Below are positions 19,781 through 28,836 of a DNA stretch of 64,000 nucleotides, piece after piece. The notes under the pieces are model-generated. The model did no database searches. It was not told the origin of the DNA and saw only the letters and a program-made list of their open reading frames with translations. Positions within the stretch are counted from its first letter, which is position 1. Each line of letters starts with the position of its first letter. The stretch lies in NCBI RefSeq assembly GCF_003385845.1, contig NZ_QRDJ01000006.1, positions 1,357,888-1,421,887 on the forward strand, given 5' to 3'. The DNA comes from Kushneria indalinina DSM 14324 (GTDB lineage Bacteria > Pseudomonadota > Gammaproteobacteria > Pseudomonadales > Halomonadaceae). Both the position numbers and the translations under genes were made by a program.

Positions 19781-21271
19781 CTATTCGAGGTTGTCCAGCC
19801 CGCGTTCTGCCATGGCAACGGCGCGGAACATGGCACGGCGCTTGTTGAGCGTCTCCTGCCATTCATTGTCGGGATCGGAGTCGGACACGATACCACCACC
19901 GGCCTGGACGTGAAGCTCTCCGTTCTTGATCACGGCGGTACGAATGGCGATTGCCATGTCCATGTTGCCCTGCCAGGAGAGATAGCCCACGGCGCCCGAG
20001 TAGATGCCGCGCTTGACCGGTTCGAGCTCGTCGATGACCTCCAGCGCGCGCACCTTGGGGGCCCCGGAGAGCGTACCGGCCGGGAAGGTGGCACGTAAAA
20101 CGTCCATCGGTCCCAGTGACGGCTTGAGGCGCCCGGTCACGTTGGAGACGATATGCATGACATGCGAGTAGCGCTCGATGGTCATTTTATCGGTCAGCTC
20201 GACCGAACCGGGCTCGCTGATACGTCCGACGTCGTTGCGCCCCAGATCGATCAGCATGACATGCTCGGCAATCTCCTTGGGATCAGAGAGCAGCTCGTTT
20301 TCGAGCGCTCGATCTTCCTCTTCACTGGCGCCGCGATGACGGGTGCCGGCGATCGGGCGCAGCGTGATCTCGTCGTGATCCAGGCGTGCCAGGATCTCGG
20401 GAGAGGCCCCGACAACATGGTGGTCATCGAGATTGAAAAAGAACATGTAAGGTGACGGATTAAGACTTCGAAGCGCCCGGTACAGATCCAGCGGCGGCGC
20501 CTGATAGCCGATGGTCATGCGCTGGGAAGGCACACACTGCATCAGATCGCCGGCCGCCACGTACTCACGAATGCGTGTGACGGCGTCCTTGTAGCCCTGC
20601 TCCGAGAAACTGGCAAAGAAATCGTCCTCGGCCACGGCATCGCGACCGGTACCGGGACTCGAAGTGTTGATCGGGGTATGGCGAAGCTGATGCTCAAGCG
20701 TTACCAGCCGCTCGCGGGCCTGCTCGAGCGCGTTCGCCTCACCCGGATCGGCATGAACGAGCAGGGTCAGGCGTCCGGAGAGGTTGTCAAAGACCACCAG
20801 CTCATCGGCCACCATCAGAAGAATGTCGGGTACATCGATCGGGTCGGGCTTTTCGACCCCGCGCAGACGCGGCTCGATCAGGCGGATGGTGTCATAGCCG
20901 AAATAGCCGACCAGCCCGCCATCAAAACGCATGGCGTCACTGGTTTCCGGCGCCCGGAAACGTCGGCGAAACTGCTCGATCCATTCCAGCGGGTCATCGA
21001 CCTCGGTGGCGCCCTGCAGATAGTCATCCACGTAGTGGCGAACGGTGAAGCCGCGCACCTCGATACGCTCGCGACAGGGCAGACCGATAATGGAGTAGCG
21101 ACCCCACTTCTCGCCGCCCGTGACCGACTCGAGCAGAAAGCTCCAGGGCGCGTTGGCAAGCTTTAAATAGGTCGACAGAGGCGTTTCAAGGTCGGCCAGC
21201 ACCTCACGGGTGACCGGAATACGGTTATAGCCTTCGGCGGCGAGTTCGGCGAAGCGCTCGGATGTCATCAT
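19781..21271 (-). CDS. trpE: Anthranilate synthase component I
   Basis: 496 residues; converts chorismate plus ammonia to anthranilate. An N-terminal feedback domain carries the [18 protein letters not shown] element (Ser of the Trp-binding site), and the chorismate-binding domain shows [83 protein letters not shown] and [12 protein letters not shown]. The first two codons are both ATG. A short Trp-containing open frame lies just upstream, so expression is probably sensitive to tryptophan supply. The gap to trpG is 101 bases. Confidence 0.95.
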   Translation of the reverse strand: MMTSERFAELAAEGYNRIPVTREVLADLETPLSTYLKLANAPWSFLLESVTGGEKWGRYSIIGLPCRERIEVRGFTVRHYVDDYLQGATEVDDPLEWIEQFRRRFRAPETSDAMRFDGGLVGYFGYDTIRLIEPRLRGVEKPDPIDVPDILLMVADELVVFDNLSGRLTLLVHADPGEANALEQARERLVTLEHQLRHTPINTSSPGTGRDAVAEDDFFASFSEQGYKDAVTRIREYVAAGDLMQCVPSQRMTIGYQAPPLDLYRALRSLNPSPYMFFFNLDDHHVVGASPEILARLDHDEITLRPIAGTRHRGASEEEDRALENELLSDPKEIAEHVMLIDLGRNDVGRISEPGSVELTDKMTIERYSHVMHIVSNVTGRLKPSLGPMDVLRATFPAGTLSGAPKVRALEVIDELEPVKRGIYSGAVGYLSWQGNMDMAIAIRTAVIKNGELHVQAGGGIVSDSDPDNEWQETLNKRRAMFRAVAMAERGLDNLE

Positions 21272-21323
21272 GTCGCTGAGTCCTGTAGAGGAAGAAACGG
21301 TAGTTCGTTGCAGGGAGCCGGTA

Positions 21324-21383
21324 TCACCAGCGCCAGCGCTTGACGTTTCTCATCAGTCCGCAGGCCTTTGCATTGAGTGACAT
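21324..21383 (-). CDS. Candidate trp leader peptide
   Basis: A 19-codon open frame, [19 protein letters not shown], lies 52 bases upstream of trpE. Two of its last three codons are Trp and they stand immediately before TGA, as expected for a ribosome-stalling leader. Its ribosome site is weak (GAG about 11 bases before ATG). AGAAACG inside the leader (positions 21344-21350) can pair with CGTTTCT at 21293-21299 just upstream of the trpE ribosome site, and that second segment can also fold locally with an AACG. No clear intrinsic terminator with a U-run follows, so control could act on trpE translation instead of by classical attenuation. The coding potential is seen; the function is inferred. 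Confidence 0.55.
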   Translation of the reverse strand: MSLNAKACGLMRNVKRWRW

Positions 21384-21464
21384 GATTGTATCTCGCAAGC
21401 TGAAAATTCCTTCGCAGGAAGGTAGAAAAAGGGCGAGCAGCGCGACCATGGCGCGTTTTTAACC

Positions 21465-22139
21465 CTAAACGAGTTCTTCAAGTGAATCAAGAAGATGGTC
21501 GGGGTTCAGTGCTGCAATGGGCTCGCCATGATTGTAGCCGTAGGTGACCGCCAGACAGCGACATCCGGCGGCCCTGGCGGCCTGCACATCACTGCGTGAA
21601 TCACCGATCATCAAAACGCGCTCCGGCGCGATATCAAGCAATCCGGCGATATGCAAAAGCGGCGTCGGATCAGGCTTTTTCTGCGCCAGAGCGTCTCCCC
21701 CCAGGGCATGGGAGAAAAACCCGTCAAGCCCCATGGCCTCGAGAAGCGGGTCAATGAACCGCGACGGCTTGTTGGTCACCAGCGCCTGGGCAATGCCGCG
21801 CTCGCGCTGGGCCTCAAGACAGTCGATCACGCCGGGATAGCAATAGGTGTTGGACATCATGTGCTGCTCATAGAACTGCATGAACAGCGCCAGCGCATCG
21901 TCAAGCTGCGCGCTATCAGGTCCCTGCCCCCCGAAGGCGCCGGCATGCAAAAGCGCCCGCTCGACCAGCCGCCGTGAGCCGTTGCCCACCCAGTCGCGTA
22001 CCCGGTCGATGCCGACGGGCGAGAGGTCCATGGCTTTCATCATCTCATCGACAGCCAGCGCCAGATCCGGCGCCGAGTCGATCAGGGTGCCATCGAGGTC
22101 ATAGAGGATCAGGTCAATATCGTGGAGCGCATCGTGCAT
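21465..22139 (-). CDS. gph: Phosphoglycolate phosphatase
   Basis: 224-residue HAD-family hydrolase that removes phosphate from 2-phosphoglycolate. HAD motif I is LILYDLDGTLIDSAPDLA (nucleophile Asp and second Asp, about residues 10-27). Motif II is the Thr in ALVTNKPSR. Motif III/IV are the Lys in ALAQKKPDPTPL and the acidic pair in VLMIGDSRSDVQAARAAGC. The WVGNGSRRLVERAL cap segment is typical of Gph. In pseudomonads gph sits between rpe and trpE; here it still precedes trpE but rpe is 10 kb away. Confidence 0.92.
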   Translation of the reverse strand: MHDALHDIDLILYDLDGTLIDSAPDLALAVDEMMKAMDLSPVGIDRVRDWVGNGSRRLVERALLHAGAFGGQGPDSAQLDDALALFMQFYEQHMMSNTYCYPGVIDCLEAQRERGIAQALVTNKPSRFIDPLLEAMGLDGFFSHALGGDALAQKKPDPTPLLHIAGLLDIAPERVLMIGDSRSDVQAARAAGCRCLAVTYGYNHGEPIAALNPDHLLDSLEELV

Positions 22140-22365
22140 TGTCAGGGCATCACCGCAGGTGAATTCGGGTCATGATGACCCCATGTAAGGGGAGGCGGGC
22201 ATATCGGAGATTATCGGGATTAAATGCACCGCCGTCGTGTCGAAAGTATCGGTGCCAGCCGCCGACATGTCACGGTCCATCGTGATCGGAAGCCTTCAGG
22301 CCGTGGTCCGCAGATCGGGCCACTGCCTGAACGTTTCCCTCTTTATTCTTTTCATGGAGCAATCA

Positions 22366-23664
22366 ATGGCAATCCCTCGCATTGTGGTGGTCGGCGGTGG
22401 CGCCGGCGGTCTGGAACTGGTCACGCGCCTTGGACGCAAGCTGGGCAAGTCGGACAAGGCCGAGATCATTCTGGTCGATCGCAACCCTACCCATATCTGG
22501 AAGCCGCTGCTGCACGAAGTGGCCGTCGGGGTGATGGACTCAAGCCTTGATGAGGTGTCCTATCAGGCCCATTCGGCCAATGCCGGCTATCGCTATCAGA
22601 TCGGCACGCTTTGCGGCCTCGACCGTGAACATCGCCAGATTCGTCTGGCCGCCATTCACGACGACAAGGAGCGCGTCGTTCTGCCCGAGCGGCGACTCGA
22701 TTATGACTATCTGGTGTTCTCGGTCGGCAGCGTGTCCAACGACTTTGGCACGCCGGGTGTGGTCGACCACTGCTATTTTCTGGACAGCGTCAGCCAGGCC
22801 GAAGCCTTTCGCAAGCAGATGCTCAATACCTTCCTGCGCTGCAGCAACCGTGAGGAATCGGACAAAACCGGCATGTCGGTGGCCATCGTGGGCGGTGGCG
22901 CCACGGGGGTGGAGCTCTCCGCCGAGCTTTTGAACGCCACGCAGATGCTCCATGGCTACGGCTTTAGCCGCATCAGCCGCCAGCAGCTCAAGATCCACCT
23001 GCTGGAGGCCGCCCCGCGAGTATTGCCCGCCCTGCCCGAGCGCATCAGCCAGTCGGTGCACCGCGAGCTCGAACGCCTCGGCGTGGAAATTCACACCGAT
23101 ACCCGCGTCACCCAGGCCGACGAGCAGGGCTTTGAGATCGCCGACGGTTCCCGTATCGATGCCGACCTGACCGTCTGGGCGGCCGGCGTTCGCGCGCCCT
23201 CCGTGCTGTCGGAGCTGGGCCTGTCCACCCAGCGCAACCACCAGCTTGTCGTGCAACAGAACATGCAGAGCGTGGATGACGAGCGCATTTTTGCCCTGGG
23301 TGACTGCGCCGCCTGCCCACAGCCCGGCGACAAGATGGTGCCGCCGCGCGCGCAGGCCGCCCACCAGCAGGCCAATACGCTCTACAAGAACCTGCGCGCC
23401 GCCATGGCCGGACGCGAGCTGACCGACTTCCATTACAAGGACATGGGCTCACTGATCTCGCTGGCGCACTTTGACGCCGTGGGCAATCTCATGCGCGGGG
23501 CCTCCGCCCGCGGTGTGCTGGTCGAAGGCTGGCTGGCCAAGATCTTCTACGCCTCGCTGTATCGCATGCACCAGGCCGCCATCCACGGCTATACGCGCAC
23601 CGGCGTTCGCATGCTGGTCGATCGCATCAATACGATCATCCGACCGCGACTCAAGCTGCACTGA
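22366..23664 (+). CDS. ndh: NADH:quinone oxidoreductase, type II (non-proton-pumping)
   Basis: 432-residue peripheral membrane flavoprotein that passes electrons from NADH to quinone without pumping protons. The start at 22366 (MAIPRIVVVGGGAGGLEL) has GGAG at a good distance; the longer frame to 22237 has no such support. Two dinucleotide folds: FAD-binding VVVGGGAGGLE (about 7-17) and NADH-binding VAIVGGGATGVELSAEL (about 175-191). The ERIFALGDCAACPQPG segment is the second FAD motif. The C-terminus contains the membrane-facing helix. Divergent from gph; ends at a strong terminator. Confidence 0.92.
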   Translation: MAIPRIVVVGGGAGGLELVTRLGRKLGKSDKAEIILVDRNPTHIWKPLLHEVAVGVMDSSLDEVSYQAHSANAGYRYQIGTLCGLDREHRQIRLAAIHDDKERVVLPERRLDYDYLVFSVGSVSNDFGTPGVVDHCYFLDSVSQAEAFRKQMLNTFLRCSNREESDKTGMSVAIVGGGATGVELSAELLNATQMLHGYGFSRISRQQLKIHLLEAAPRVLPALPERISQSVHRELERLGVEIHTDTRVTQADEQGFEIADGSRIDADLTVWAAGVRAPSVLSELGLSTQRNHQLVVQQNMQSVDDERIFALGDCAACPQPGDKMVPPRAQAAHQQANTLYKNLRAAMAGRELTDFHYKDMGSLISLAHFDAVGNLMRGASARGVLVEGWLAKIFYASLYRMHQAAIHGYTRTGVRMLVDRINTIIRPRLKLH

Positions 23665-23680
23665 CCCTTCCCGCTTCAGG

Positions 23681-23705
23681 GGGCCGCTTTTCAGCGGCCC
23701 TTTTT
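23681..23705 (+). terminator. Rho-independent terminator of ndh
   Basis: Stem GGGCCGCT / AGCGGCCC (23681-23688 and 23693-23700), loop TTTC, followed directly by TTTTT. Confidence 0.93.
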
Positions 23706-23859
23706 CATGATTGGTCACTCATGGTCGATCACCCTTCTTCAGCATCCGCCCGGCGCAGCCACCCTGCCCGCCCAACGCAGCCACCCTGATGCAGTGCCAT
23801 CGACACTGCGACCAAGGTCTGGTTTCCCGAAACGCTGTCGTATCGCAACCTGATTGATA

Positions 23860-23875
23860 TTGGGACCGTTCCCAA
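23860..23875. promoter_or_regulatory. LacI-type operator upstream of the regulator gene
   Basis: TTGGGACCGTTCCCAA has 6-bp inverted arms (TTGGGA / TCCCAA) around a CG-centred core, the usual form of a LacI-family operator and similar to the PtxS site TGAAACCGGTTTCA. It lies 35 bases before the regulator start codon, suggesting autoregulation. A second site is at 25019-25032. A GTTTC-CC-GAAAC repeat at 23822-23833 may be an auxiliary site. Confidence 0.65.
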
Positions 23876-23910
23876 ACAGTATTTCACGGTGTCGACAGAC
23901 AGGCAGCGAC

Positions 23911-24972
23911 ATGACAGCGTCCATACCCAACCATCCACCAGAGCCCGCCAGTGAGCGCCGCCGCCCGACCATCCACGATGTGGCGCGCGATGCCGGCGTC
24001 TCCAAGACCAGCGTGTCGCGCTACTACGGCCGCGAACGCGACCTGCTGTCCGATACCATGATCGAGCGGATCGAGGCGGCCATCGAGCGCCTCGGCTTTG
24101 CCCCCGACCGTATTGCCAGCAGCCTGCGCGGGCGTCGTACCGGCCTGATCGGCGTGGTGGTGGCCGACATGCGCAATCCCTATACCGTCGACATGCTTCA
24201 TGGCGCCGAGCAGGCCTGCCGCAAGCACGGCTATTCGCTGCTGGTCTGCAACACCGGCAACGATGATCAGCTCGAGCGACAGCATCTGGAAATACTGCAC
24301 GGCTATAGCGTGGAAGGACTGTTGATCAACACCCGGGGCCGCAACGCTGCAACGCTGGCCGCCCGCCAGGACAATGGCCTGCCCATGGTGCTGGTGGATC
24401 GTCATATCGACGGGCTCGCCTGTGACATGGTCGGCCTCGACAACGACCAGGCGGTGGGCCTGAGTGTCTCGCACCTGGTGGATCAGGGCTATCAGCGCCT
24501 TTTGATGATCACCGAACCGGTGGCCGGGATCAGCTCTCGTGAAGCGCGTATTCAGGCCTTTCAACACCAGGCGCAGGCGGCGGGTGTACTCGCCGAGGTT
24601 CATGAAGGCCTGGAGGAGACCCTCGATGCTGCCTGGCTTGCCGCCACGCTGGAGCAATGGCTAAAGACCAGTGAGGCACCAGGCGCCATCGTGTGTGCTA
24701 ACGGTGTGATCACCCTGGCCGTGTGTCACGCCCTGTTCGCACTGCTGAAGTCGCCCTTTGACCAGGTCGGCCTGCTGGGGATCGATGAGCTGGCCTGGTG
24801 CGCGCTGGTAGGCCCGGGCATCACGACCGTGGCCCAGCCGGTCGGCGATATCGGCTACAGCGCCATCGAAGCACTGGTGCATCGCATCAGCCATACCGCG
24901 AGTGAGCCGCAGAGCCTTCTGTTCCCGGCGCACCTGACGCCGCGCGGCTCCACTACACTGAACATGACATGA
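23911..24972 (+). CDS. LacI-family transcriptional regulator (PtxS/GntR-like)
   Basis: 353 residues from the ATG at 23911 (AGGCAGC upstream). An N-terminal helix-turn-helix, PTIHDVARDAGVSKTSVSRYYG (residues about 19-40), is followed by the hinge segment PDRIASSLRGRRTGLIGVVV and a periplasmic-binding-protein-like effector domain (NPYTVDMLHGAEQACRKHGYSLLVCNTGND, GLLINTRGR, LGIDELAWC). It probably represses this sugar-acid locus and responds to a ketogluconate or gluconate-like effector. The basis is its position before kguE/kguD-like genes, with matching operators ahead of both itself and the kguE-like gene. The effector is inferred, not visible. Confidence 0.85.
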   Translation: MTASIPNHPPEPASERRRPTIHDVARDAGVSKTSVSRYYGRERDLLSDTMIERIEAAIERLGFAPDRIASSLRGRRTGLIGVVVADMRNPYTVDMLHGAEQACRKHGYSLLVCNTGNDDQLERQHLEILHGYSVEGLLINTRGRNAATLAARQDNGLPMVLVDRHIDGLACDMVGLDNDQAVGLSVSHLVDQGYQRLLMITEPVAGISSREARIQAFQHQAQAAGVLAEVHEGLEETLDAAWLAATLEQWLKTSEAPGAIVCANGVITLAVCHALFALLKSPFDQVGLLGIDELAWCALVGPGITTVAQPVGDIGYSAIEALVHRISHTASEPQSLLFPAHLTPRGSTTLNMT

Positions 24973-25018
24973 GCATTTCACATCCAGTGGCGGCCAGGGC
25001 CAGGACGGCCACGCCCTC

Positions 25019-25032
25019 TGGGACCGTTTTCA
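25019..25032. promoter_or_regulatory. Second LacI-type operator, before the kguE-like gene
   Basis: TGGGACCGTTTTCA shares the first ten bases, and 12 of 14 overall, with the TGGGACCGTTCCCA core ahead of the regulator gene. It lies 25 bases before the next start codon, so both units are probably controlled by the same protein. Confidence 0.6.
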
Positions 25033-25057
25033 AACCAGATGATGCAAGGAGTCTTTC

Positions 25058-25810
25058 ATGGGCCCGGTAATGATCTGCACTTCTGCCTTTGGCGCCGATC
25101 GGGTCAAACGACTTGGTCAGGCGGGTGTTCTCGAACACATCAGGGACGCCGGCGCACAGGGCGTTGAAATTCGTGAAGAGCTCCTGAGCGAACACGACCT
25201 GCCGCTTGAGCAGCTGCGCTTGGCCATCGAGCAGGCCTCGCTGACCTGCGTCTATTCTGCCACCATGCCGCTTTTCGATACGCGGAGCAGGCTGAATGCA
25301 ACGGCCATCGATCAGGCCATGGCGCGCGCCGAGACACTGGGGGCGCAGTGGATCAAGTTCGGCCTTGGTCAGCTCTATGCCGAATGCATCGATGACGGCG
25401 CCGCCGCGCTCAAATCCCGGCTGGCTGACAGTACGATGCCGATTCTGATTGAAAACGATCAGACCTCCTGCGGTGGCGACCCGTTGATCCATGCCGCCCT
25501 GCACCGGGCGCTTGATGCTTCCCTGTTCGGGACGACCCTGGATCTGGGCAACGGCTACTGGACGGATCATGACCTTTCGCAGGCGGCCAGCCGGCTGGGC
25601 CGGCAGGTCCAGTATGTACACTGCAAGGCCGTCACGCATACCAATGGCGTACCTCATGCCTCCCCCCCGGACAATGCCACGCGCTCGCACTGGATCGAGC
25701 TCTGGCACCATTTTCCGGCCGACGTGCCGCGGGCCATCGAGTTCCCGCTGGATCATGACAATACGAGTGCGACCGCACGCCATGTCGAGCTGCTGCGCGC
25801 GCTTGCCTGA
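25058..25810 (+). CDS. Sugar phosphate isomerase/epimerase, KguE-like
   Basis: 250 residues of the AP-endonuclease-2/xylose-isomerase-like TIM-barrel family. Visible elements are EIREELLS near the start, a metal-binding pattern with Glu in MPILIENDQTSCGG, Asp in TTLDLGNGYW, His in QYVHCKAVTH and Glu in RAIEFPLDHD. An AGGAG site precedes the ATG. In Pseudomonas, kguE lies in the 2-ketogluconate operon with kguK, kguT and kguD; here it is followed by a kguD-like gene but not by the kinase or transporter. The exact substrate is not established even for KguE, so the call is by family and context. Confidence 0.75.
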   Translation: MGPVMICTSAFGADRVKRLGQAGVLEHIRDAGAQGVEIREELLSEHDLPLEQLRLAIEQASLTCVYSATMPLFDTRSRLNATAIDQAMARAETLGAQWIKFGLGQLYAECIDDGAAALKSRLADSTMPILIENDQTSCGGDPLIHAALHRALDASLFGTTLDLGNGYWTDHDLSQAASRLGRQVQYVHCKAVTHTNGVPHASPPDNATRSHWIELWHHFPADVPRAIEFPLDHDNTSATARHVELLRALA

Positions 25811-25886
25811 GCGCCTGCGAGGCAAGGGTGCCACTGTCTCAAACTGCAATCCTTAAACTGCACGACACACCGATACAGGAGAAATC

Positions 25887-26876
25887 ATGTCCACAAGGAA
25901 AACGGTCATTGTCTATCAGCGCGCCCTGAAGCCGGCCCTGCGGGAAAAGCTCGAGCGTGAATGCGAGGTGCTGGATTTTTCGCAGACCCAGAACCTGACC
26001 GAAAACAGTGACTTCAAACAGGCGCTGTCCCGGGCGCATGGCCTGATCGGCTCCAGCGTCAACCTCACCCCCGAACTGCTGGATCAGGCGCCCAATCTTG
26101 AAGTGGTCTCGAGCGTTTCGGTCGGCGTGGACAACTATGACATCGACTATCTCAGCAAGCGTGGCATCGTGCTTTGCCACACTCCGGATGTGCTGACCGA
26201 AACCACTGCAGACACGGCCTTTTTGCTGGTACTGGCCAGCGCCCGACGCGCCGTGGAACTGGCGGAAATGGTCAAAAAGGGAGAGTGGACCGGCGGGATT
26301 GCCGAACCGCAGTTTGGTGTTGATGTGCAGGGCAAAAAGCTCGGCATTGTCGGCATGGGCCGCATCGGTGCCGCGATCGCCCGCCGCGGGAAGTTCGGCT
26401 TCAACATGCAGGTGAGCTATCACAACCGTTCACGTCACGAGGATTTCGAGCGCGAGCTGGACGCCGACTGGCAGGAACTCGACGACCTGCTGCGTGACTC
26501 GGACTTTGTCTGCGTGACCGTACCGCTTTCCGATGCCACCCGTCACATGTTCGGCAAGCGCGAGTTCGAACTGATGGGCGAAAATACGATCTTCATCAAC
26601 ATCGCCCGCGGCGGCGTAGTGGACGAGCCGGCCATGATCGAGGCGCTGCAGAATGGCACCATTCGCGCCGCAGGTCTGGATGTATTTACCACCGAGCCCC
26701 TGCCCGGTGATTCGCCGCTGGCACACATGGACAACGTCGTCGCCCTGCCCCACATCGGCTCGGCCACCCATGAAACGCGCTACGCCATGGCAGAGCTTGC
26801 CGTGGACAACGCCCTGGCGGTATTCAAGGGAGACAAGCCGCGGGCGCCCTACAACTGGGACGCGCTTGATCGCTGA
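25887..26876 (+). CDS. D-isomer-specific 2-hydroxyacid dehydrogenase (2-ketogluconate reductase-like)
   Basis: 329 residues of the GhrB/TkrA/KguD subfamily, reducing 2-keto acids such as 2-ketogluconate (or its 6-phosphate), glyoxylate or hydroxypyruvate with NAD(P)H. Rossmann motif GMGRIGAAIARR (residues 156-167); catalytic residues sit in NIARGGVVDE (Arg), FTTEPLPG (Glu) and ALPHIGSATHETR (His). The residues after the dinucleotide motif (YHNRSRHEDFE) include Arg residues that often signal NADPH preference. An AGGAG site precedes ATG. It follows the kguE-like gene by 76 bases. Confidence 0.85.
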   Translation: MSTRKTVIVYQRALKPALREKLERECEVLDFSQTQNLTENSDFKQALSRAHGLIGSSVNLTPELLDQAPNLEVVSSVSVGVDNYDIDYLSKRGIVLCHTPDVLTETTADTAFLLVLASARRAVELAEMVKKGEWTGGIAEPQFGVDVQGKKLGIVGMGRIGAAIARRGKFGFNMQVSYHNRSRHEDFERELDADWQELDDLLRDSDFVCVTVPLSDATRHMFGKREFELMGENTIFINIARGGVVDEPAMIEALQNGTIRAAGLDVFTTEPLPGDSPLAHMDNVVALPHIGSATHETRYAMAELAVDNALAVFKGDKPRAPYNWDALDR

Positions 26877-26920
26877 GTCTTGATCGGATCACCCCATCAA
26901 CACGCGGTGACACCAGCCGT

Positions 26921-26951
26921 AAAAAAATCGCCGGCCCGAAGGCCGGCGATT
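26921..26951 (-). terminator. Terminator of the GMC dehydrogenase operon
   Basis: An 11-bp stem, AATCGCCGGCC / GGCCGGCGATT (26926-26936 and 26941-26951), with loop CGAA. On the minus strand it runs into seven T residues. It may also end the convergent kguD-like transcript, though no T-run follows on the plus strand. Confidence 0.88.
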
Positions 26952-26992
26952 GATCGGTTCTTCCCCTGACGGGAAAGCGCTCGCGTCCCGAT

Positions 26993-28759
26993 TCAGACCG
27001 ACATCAAGGGCCCCGGATTTTTCAGGTAATCCTCGCGAATCTTTTTGGCGCACCAGTAGGTCAGTGCGCCGATCAGATCCGTCGGGTTGGCCTGAAAGTT
27101 CTGCGGAAAGGCGCTGCCGCTGGGCACAAAGACGTTGTGCACGTCCCAGCTCTGCAGATAGCGGTTGACCGCCGAGGTCGAAGGATCGGTGCCCATGGCT
27201 GCGCCGCCCACGTTGTGGGTCGAGACGTAACTGGTGACCTTGAAGTGGCTGCCTTCCAGCTGGAAGCCTTCATCCATGCGATCAGGCTTGAGAACATCGG
27301 CGATTTCCCTGAGACGGTCGCGCATGAACCGGGAAAGCTTCTGCTCGTTTTCCTTCCAGTCAAACGTCATGCGCAAAAGCGGCATGCCGTAGGGGTCCTT
27401 CCAGGTCGGGTCGAGATCGAGCATGTTGGAGCGATAGGACATCACGCTACCGGTCATCGACAGCTTCATGTGATGACCGTAGTTTTCGCGCAGCGCGTCC
27501 TTGTAGCCCTTGCCCCACTTCGGCGCACTCTTGGGCAGTGACGTCTTGATGGGGGTGCCGCTGGCCTGCGAGGAGTGCATCTTGGCACCGCCGATAAAGC
27601 CGTGCTGGGCGCTGTCGAAGGTACCGGGCGAGAAGTCGTTGAACATGCGCCCGGTGGCACCGGCCGTGGCAAACGGGTTGAAGTCGATGTCATCGAAATA
27701 CATGTTGATGCCACCGCCGACCTGATAGGCGTAGTTACGCCCGACCACACCGGTGCGCGAGACCGGGTCGTAGGGCTTGCCGATCTTCGAGTTCAGCATC
27801 AATCGCACGTTGTTGAGCGAATAGGAGGCCAGAATCACGATATCGGCCGGCTGAAACACCTCTTCGCCATCGCCGTCGATGTAGGTCACACCGGTGGCGG
27901 TCTTGCCATCGTCAGCCAGCTCGACACGGGTCACGTTGGCGTGAGTGCGGTAGGCGAAATTGCTGCGCTGTTTGAGGGCATTGAGAATGCAGGTCTGCGG
28001 CGAGGCCTTGGAGTAGTTCAGACAGCCATAACGCGAGCAGAAGCCGCAGTAGTTGCACGGGCCCAGCTGCATGCCATACGGGTTGGTCCAGGCGCGCGAG
28101 ACGTTGGCCGACGGGTTGGGGAACGGATGATATCCCAGCTGACGCGCGGCCTTGTCAAACATCTCGGTGTTCTGGGTATCCTGCAGCGCCGGCAGCGGAT
28201 AGGGTTCGCTGCGCGGCCCCTCGAAGGGATCGCCGCCCTCCTGAATCTCGCCGTTGAGGTTGCCCGTGGTGCCGGACTGACCGCACACCTTTTCGAAAAA
28301 GGTAAAGTGCGGCTCGAGCTCATCCCAGGTGACGCCGAAGTCCTGAATCTGCATGTCGTCCTGCAACACGCCGGGCTCAAACGCCTGGTCGGCAAAGCTT
28401 TTGAGCTGCAGATCGGTCGGGGTCGGTCGGATCAGTACGCCGGTCCAGTGGGCGCCGGCACCGCCGACGCCGTCACCGGGCAGAAAGGCGCCCAGCTTGC
28501 GCTGGGGCAGCGCGCGCTCGTCGAGGTCGCGACGAATCGTGACCGCCGACTGCTTCGGCTTTTGCATCATGGTATGACGAATGCCGTACTGAAGCTCATC
28601 GGCCGGCTTCGGATAGGCGAAATCCTCATTGGTACGATCGGCGCCACGCTCCAGCGCCAGCACGTTAAGGCCTGCCTCGGTCAGCTCCATCCCCATGATG
28701 GAACCACTCCAGCCGAGACCGACGATGACCGCATCGACACGCGGTTGTTGCTTAGCCAT
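26993..28759 (-). CDS. GMC-family flavoprotein subunit of a membrane dehydrogenase (gluconate 2-dehydrogenase-like)
   Basis: 588 residues. N-terminal FAD motif VIVGLGWSGSIMGMEL (residues 11-26, GxGxxG), then GVGGAGAHWTG typical of GMC oxidoreductases, and C-terminal THNVGGAAMGTD and PSGSAFPQNFQANPT containing the catalytic His and Asn. A Cys cluster CNYCGFCSRYGC (C235, C238, C241, C246) resembles the Fe-S-binding region reported for FAD-dependent glucose/gluconate dehydrogenase large subunits. It has no signal peptide of its own, so export would be by hitch-hiking with the Tat-targeted small subunit. It oxidises a sugar or sugar acid on the periplasmic side and passes electrons to the tri-haem cytochrome. 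Third gene of the operon. The substrate is inferred from the kgu-like neighbours. Confidence 0.85.
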   Translation of the reverse strand: MAKQQPRVDAVIVGLGWSGSIMGMELTEAGLNVLALERGADRTNEDFAYPKPADELQYGIRHTMMQKPKQSAVTIRRDLDERALPQRKLGAFLPGDGVGGAGAHWTGVLIRPTPTDLQLKSFADQAFEPGVLQDDMQIQDFGVTWDELEPHFTFFEKVCGQSGTTGNLNGEIQEGGDPFEGPRSEPYPLPALQDTQNTEMFDKAARQLGYHPFPNPSANVSRAWTNPYGMQLGPCNYCGFCSRYGCLNYSKASPQTCILNALKQRSNFAYRTHANVTRVELADDGKTATGVTYIDGDGEEVFQPADIVILASYSLNNVRLMLNSKIGKPYDPVSRTGVVGRNYAYQVGGGINMYFDDIDFNPFATAGATGRMFNDFSPGTFDSAQHGFIGGAKMHSSQASGTPIKTSLPKSAPKWGKGYKDALRENYGHHMKLSMTGSVMSYRSNMLDLDPTWKDPYGMPLLRMTFDWKENEQKLSRFMRDRLREIADVLKPDRMDEGFQLEGSHFKVTSYVSTHNVGGAAMGTDPSTSAVNRYLQSWDVHNVFVPSGSAFPQNFQANPTDLIGALTYWCAKKIREDYLKNPGPLMSV

Positions 28760-28836
28760 GTACTTTTAACTCCTCGATCCTGTCGACGCGCACTGTGGCG
28801 CGCCATCCGGCCGCCCGTCGGGCGGCCGGCTCATCA

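Noticed and set aside
21440..21460. Possible terminator (CGCG stem followed by TTTTT on the plus strand) after gph
   Set aside because: The stem is only four strong pairs, and the T-run is on the plus strand, where no gene ends. On the minus strand it does not fit an intrinsic terminator.
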